This document shows positions 62,517 to 64,000 of a DNA stretch of 64,000 nucleotides, in pieces. A model generated the notes under the pieces. It made no database searches, was not told where the DNA came from, and saw only the letters and a list, made by a program, of their open reading frames with translations. The stretch spans positions 62,001 through 126,000 of the forward strand of contig JACKOV010000004.1 of the NCBI GenBank assembly GCA_024234075.1, in the 5' to 3' direction. Source of the DNA: Nevskiaceae bacterium. GTDB lineage: Bacteria > Pseudomonadota > Gammaproteobacteria > Steroidobacterales > Steroidobacteraceae. Numbering within the stretch: position 1 is the stretch's first letter; each line of letters starts with the position of its first letter. The translations under genes and the position numbers were made by a program.

Positions 62517-62999
62517 ATGAGCATCAAGGCCGGCGATCGCATGCCTGCGGGCACGCTCAAGACCATGACCAAGGACGGTCCGCAGGACATCACCACCGAG
62601 CAGATCTTCAAGGGCAAGACCGTGGTGCTGTTCTCCGTTCCGGGCGCATTCACGCCGACCTGCGATGCCAAGCACCTGCCGGGCTTCGTGCAGCAGGCCG
62701 ACGCGATCAAGGCCAAGGGCGTCGACACCATCGCCTGCATGGCCGTCAACGACGTGTTCGTGATGAACGCCTGGGGCAAGTCCGGCGGCGTCGGCGACAA
62801 GGTCGTCATGCTGGCCGACGGCAATGGCGACTATTCCAAGGCGCTCGGCCTCGAGCTGGATGCGCGCGGTTTCGGCATGGGCGTGCGCGGCCAACGCTTC
62901 GCGATCGTCGTCAAGGATGGCGTCGCGACCCACGTCAACGTCGAGGAGAAGGGCCAGTTCAAGGTCTCGACGGCCGAGCACGTGCTCGGTCAGCTCTGA
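62517..62999 (+). CDS. Peroxiredoxin 5-type thiol peroxidase
   Basis: A 160-residue Prx5-family enzyme that reduces peroxides, usually with glutathione/glutaredoxin or thioredoxin. The peroxidatic cysteine is C49 in VPGAFTPTCDAKHLPG, and the catalytic Arg lies in VRGQRFAIV. No conserved resolving cysteine is obvious; C74 (CMAV) is the only other cysteine. A -10-like TAGACT (62473-62478) lies upstream, so it is a separate transcription unit. Confidence 0.92.
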   Translation: MSIKAGDRMPAGTLKTMTKDGPQDITTEQIFKGKTVVLFSVPGAFTPTCDAKHLPGFVQQADAIKAKGVDTIACMAVNDVFVMNAWGKSGGVGDKVVMLADGNGDYSKALGLELDARGFGMGVRGQRFAIVVKDGVATHVNVEEKGQFKVSTAEHVLGQL

Positions 63000-63024
63000 C
63001 GCCGGAACGGTCCGTCGCTGATCT

Positions 63025-63056
63025 GCTCCGGGGCCTGCGAGGCCCCGGAGCCGTCT
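63025..63056 (+). terminator. Terminator-like hairpin after the peroxiredoxin gene
   Basis: A perfect 12-bp stem, GCTCCGGGGCCT and AGGCCCCGGAGC, with a GCG loop, followed by CGTCTT. Strong stem but a weak T run. Confidence 0.7.
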
Positions 63057-63068
63057 TGGAGACCTGTC

Positions 63069-64000
63069 ATGCCTGATCGCAACCGCCGCATCACCTTTGC
63101 CCGCTCACCGCAGGGCCTGCCGGTGCCCGAGGACTTCGGTGCCGACTCCACCGCCATCCCGACGCCGGGGCCGGGGCAGTTCCTGTCGCGCAGCATCTAT
63201 CTGTCACTCGACCCGTACTACCGCAATGTGATGAAGAACAGCCAGATGTACGCCGACCGGCTCGCCGCCGGCGACGTCATGGTGGGCGAGACGCTGGCGC
63301 AGATCGTCGATTCACGCCATCCCGAATTCTGCCCCGGCGAGTACGTCGCGGTGCGCAACGGCTGGCAGCAATACGCGCTGTCCGCAGGGCAGGGCGTGCG
63401 GCGGATCGACCCGAACACCGCGCCGCTGTCCACGGCTCTCGGCGTGCTCGGCATGCCGGGCCTCACGGGCTGGTCCGGCACGGTCTATCTCGGCGAGCCG
63501 CGGCCCGGCCAGACCTTCGTGGTCTCCGCCTGCACCGGCCCGGTCGGCAGCACCGCCGGCCAGGTCGCGCGCCACATGGGCGCGCGCGTGGTCGGCATCG
63601 CCGGCTCGCAGGCCAAGTGCGACTACGCCGTCAACGAGCTCGGTTTCGATGCTTGCGTGAACTACAAGAGCGGCGACCTTGCGGCGCTGCTCAAGACCGC
63701 CTGTCCGGACGGCATTGACGTCTATTTCGACAACGTCGGCGGCGACACCCTGGCGGCCGTGATCCGCAACCTCGCCCTGGGCGCACGGATCATCCTCTGC
63801 GGCATGATCGAGGCCTACAGCATGGATCAGCCACCGCCCGGCCCCTGGCTCGGGCCGGTAGTCGGCGCACGCGCCACCATGAAAGGGCTGGTGGTCTACG
63901 ACCACCTCTCGCGCATGCCCGAGATGACCCGCACCGTCGGCGGCTGGATCCGCAAGGGCGAATTCCGCTGGCGCGAGGACATCGCCGAGGGCCTGGAGTC
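63069..64000 (+). CDS. NADP-dependent zinc-free oxidoreductase (MDR), truncated by window end
   Basis: The first 310 residues of a medium-chain reductase of the leukotriene-B4-dehydrogenase/curcumin-reductase type. It has the SIYLSLDPYYRNVM segment, the Rossmann motif TGPVGSTAGQVARHMGA, and the catalytic-zone VYFDNVGGDTLAAV. There are no zinc-ligand cysteines. Such enzymes reduce alpha,beta-unsaturated ketones with NADPH. ATG at 63069 follows a weak GGAG. The reading frame is open to base 64000, so the C-terminus is outside. Confidence 0.88.
   Translation, partial: MPDRNRRITFARSPQGLPVPEDFGADSTAIPTPGPGQFLSRSIYLSLDPYYRNVMKNSQMYADRLAAGDVMVGETLAQIVDSRHPEFCPGEYVAVRNGWQQYALSAGQGVRRIDPNTAPLSTALGVLGMPGLTGWSGTVYLGEPRPGQTFVVSACTGPVGSTAGQVARHMGARVVGIAGSQAKCDYAVNELGFDACVNYKSGDLAALLKTACPDGIDVYFDNVGGDTLAAVIRNLALGARIILCGMIEAYSMDQPPPGPWLGPVVGARATMKGLVVYDHLSRMPEMTRTVGGWIRKGEFRWREDIAEGLE

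Overview
The window is a GC-rich (roughly two-thirds G+C by eye) bacterial chromosome segment with dense, mostly operonic genes, many joined by 4-bp ATGA or GTGA overlaps. Several gene orders are typical of Gammaproteobacteria: a ThrA tail followed by thrB and thrC, nudJ-mnmA close to purB, uvrC-pgsA followed by tRNA-Gly and tRNA-Cys, msrPQ, and a complete ccmABCDEFGHI operon. This suggests a GC-rich gammaproteobacterium in the general Xanthomonadales/Nevskiales/Steroidobacterales range. That is inference; no rRNA or strain marker is present.

Layout. 1-5.9 kb: threonine operon, a NERD-domain protein, TatD, a SprT/YgjP-type metallopeptidase and tryptophan 2,3-dioxygenase. 5.8-8.2 kb: msrQ/msrP (periplasmic methionine sulfoxide repair) and a HAD phosphatase, separated by a striking AT-rich island carrying an inverted repeat. 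8.3-13.8 kb: aconitase with a 130-residue histone-H1-like tail, mnmA, nudJ and a hypothetical gene. 13.9-18.3 kb: purB divergent from fumC-nudL-mazG. 18.4-21.6 kb: a glycine-zipper protein and a PepSY/response-regulator/histidine-kinase operon. 21.8-27.7 kb: class II DAHP synthase, icd, a family-5 uracil-DNA glycosylase, uvrC and pgsA. 27.8-34.2 kb: two tRNAs, a large RCC1-type lipoprotein, a small acyl-activation cluster (acyltransferase, ACP, SDR, AMP ligase) and tRNA-Leu. 34.2-36.2 kb: an ArsC-GNAT fusion and a Tat-exported nitroreductase-like protein. 36.6-45 kb: cytochrome c maturation operon ending in an NTT-like transporter, then a rhomboid protease.

45.5-62.4 kb looks like an accessory catabolic region. 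It holds two alpha/beta hydrolases, a GST, an orphan ABC solute-binding protein and a VOC protein with its own H1-like tail. Next comes an ALDH-methyltransferase pair divergent from UbiD decarboxylase, a 67-residue zinc ribbon, a haem-oxygenase-like diiron oxidase (HDO) and an SDR. These are followed by a GntR/HutC regulator, a SUMF1-domain protein, TRAP permease genes without a DctP, and a hydantoinase-like amidohydrolase. The closing segment has a Prx5 peroxiredoxin and a truncated NADP-dependent oxidoreductase.

The strongest candidates for undescribed biology are the UbiD/zinc-ribbon/HDO/SDR/ALDH/methyltransferase locus and the two enzymes (aconitase and a VOC protein) that carry nearly acid-free Lys/Arg/Ala-rich C-terminal tails.
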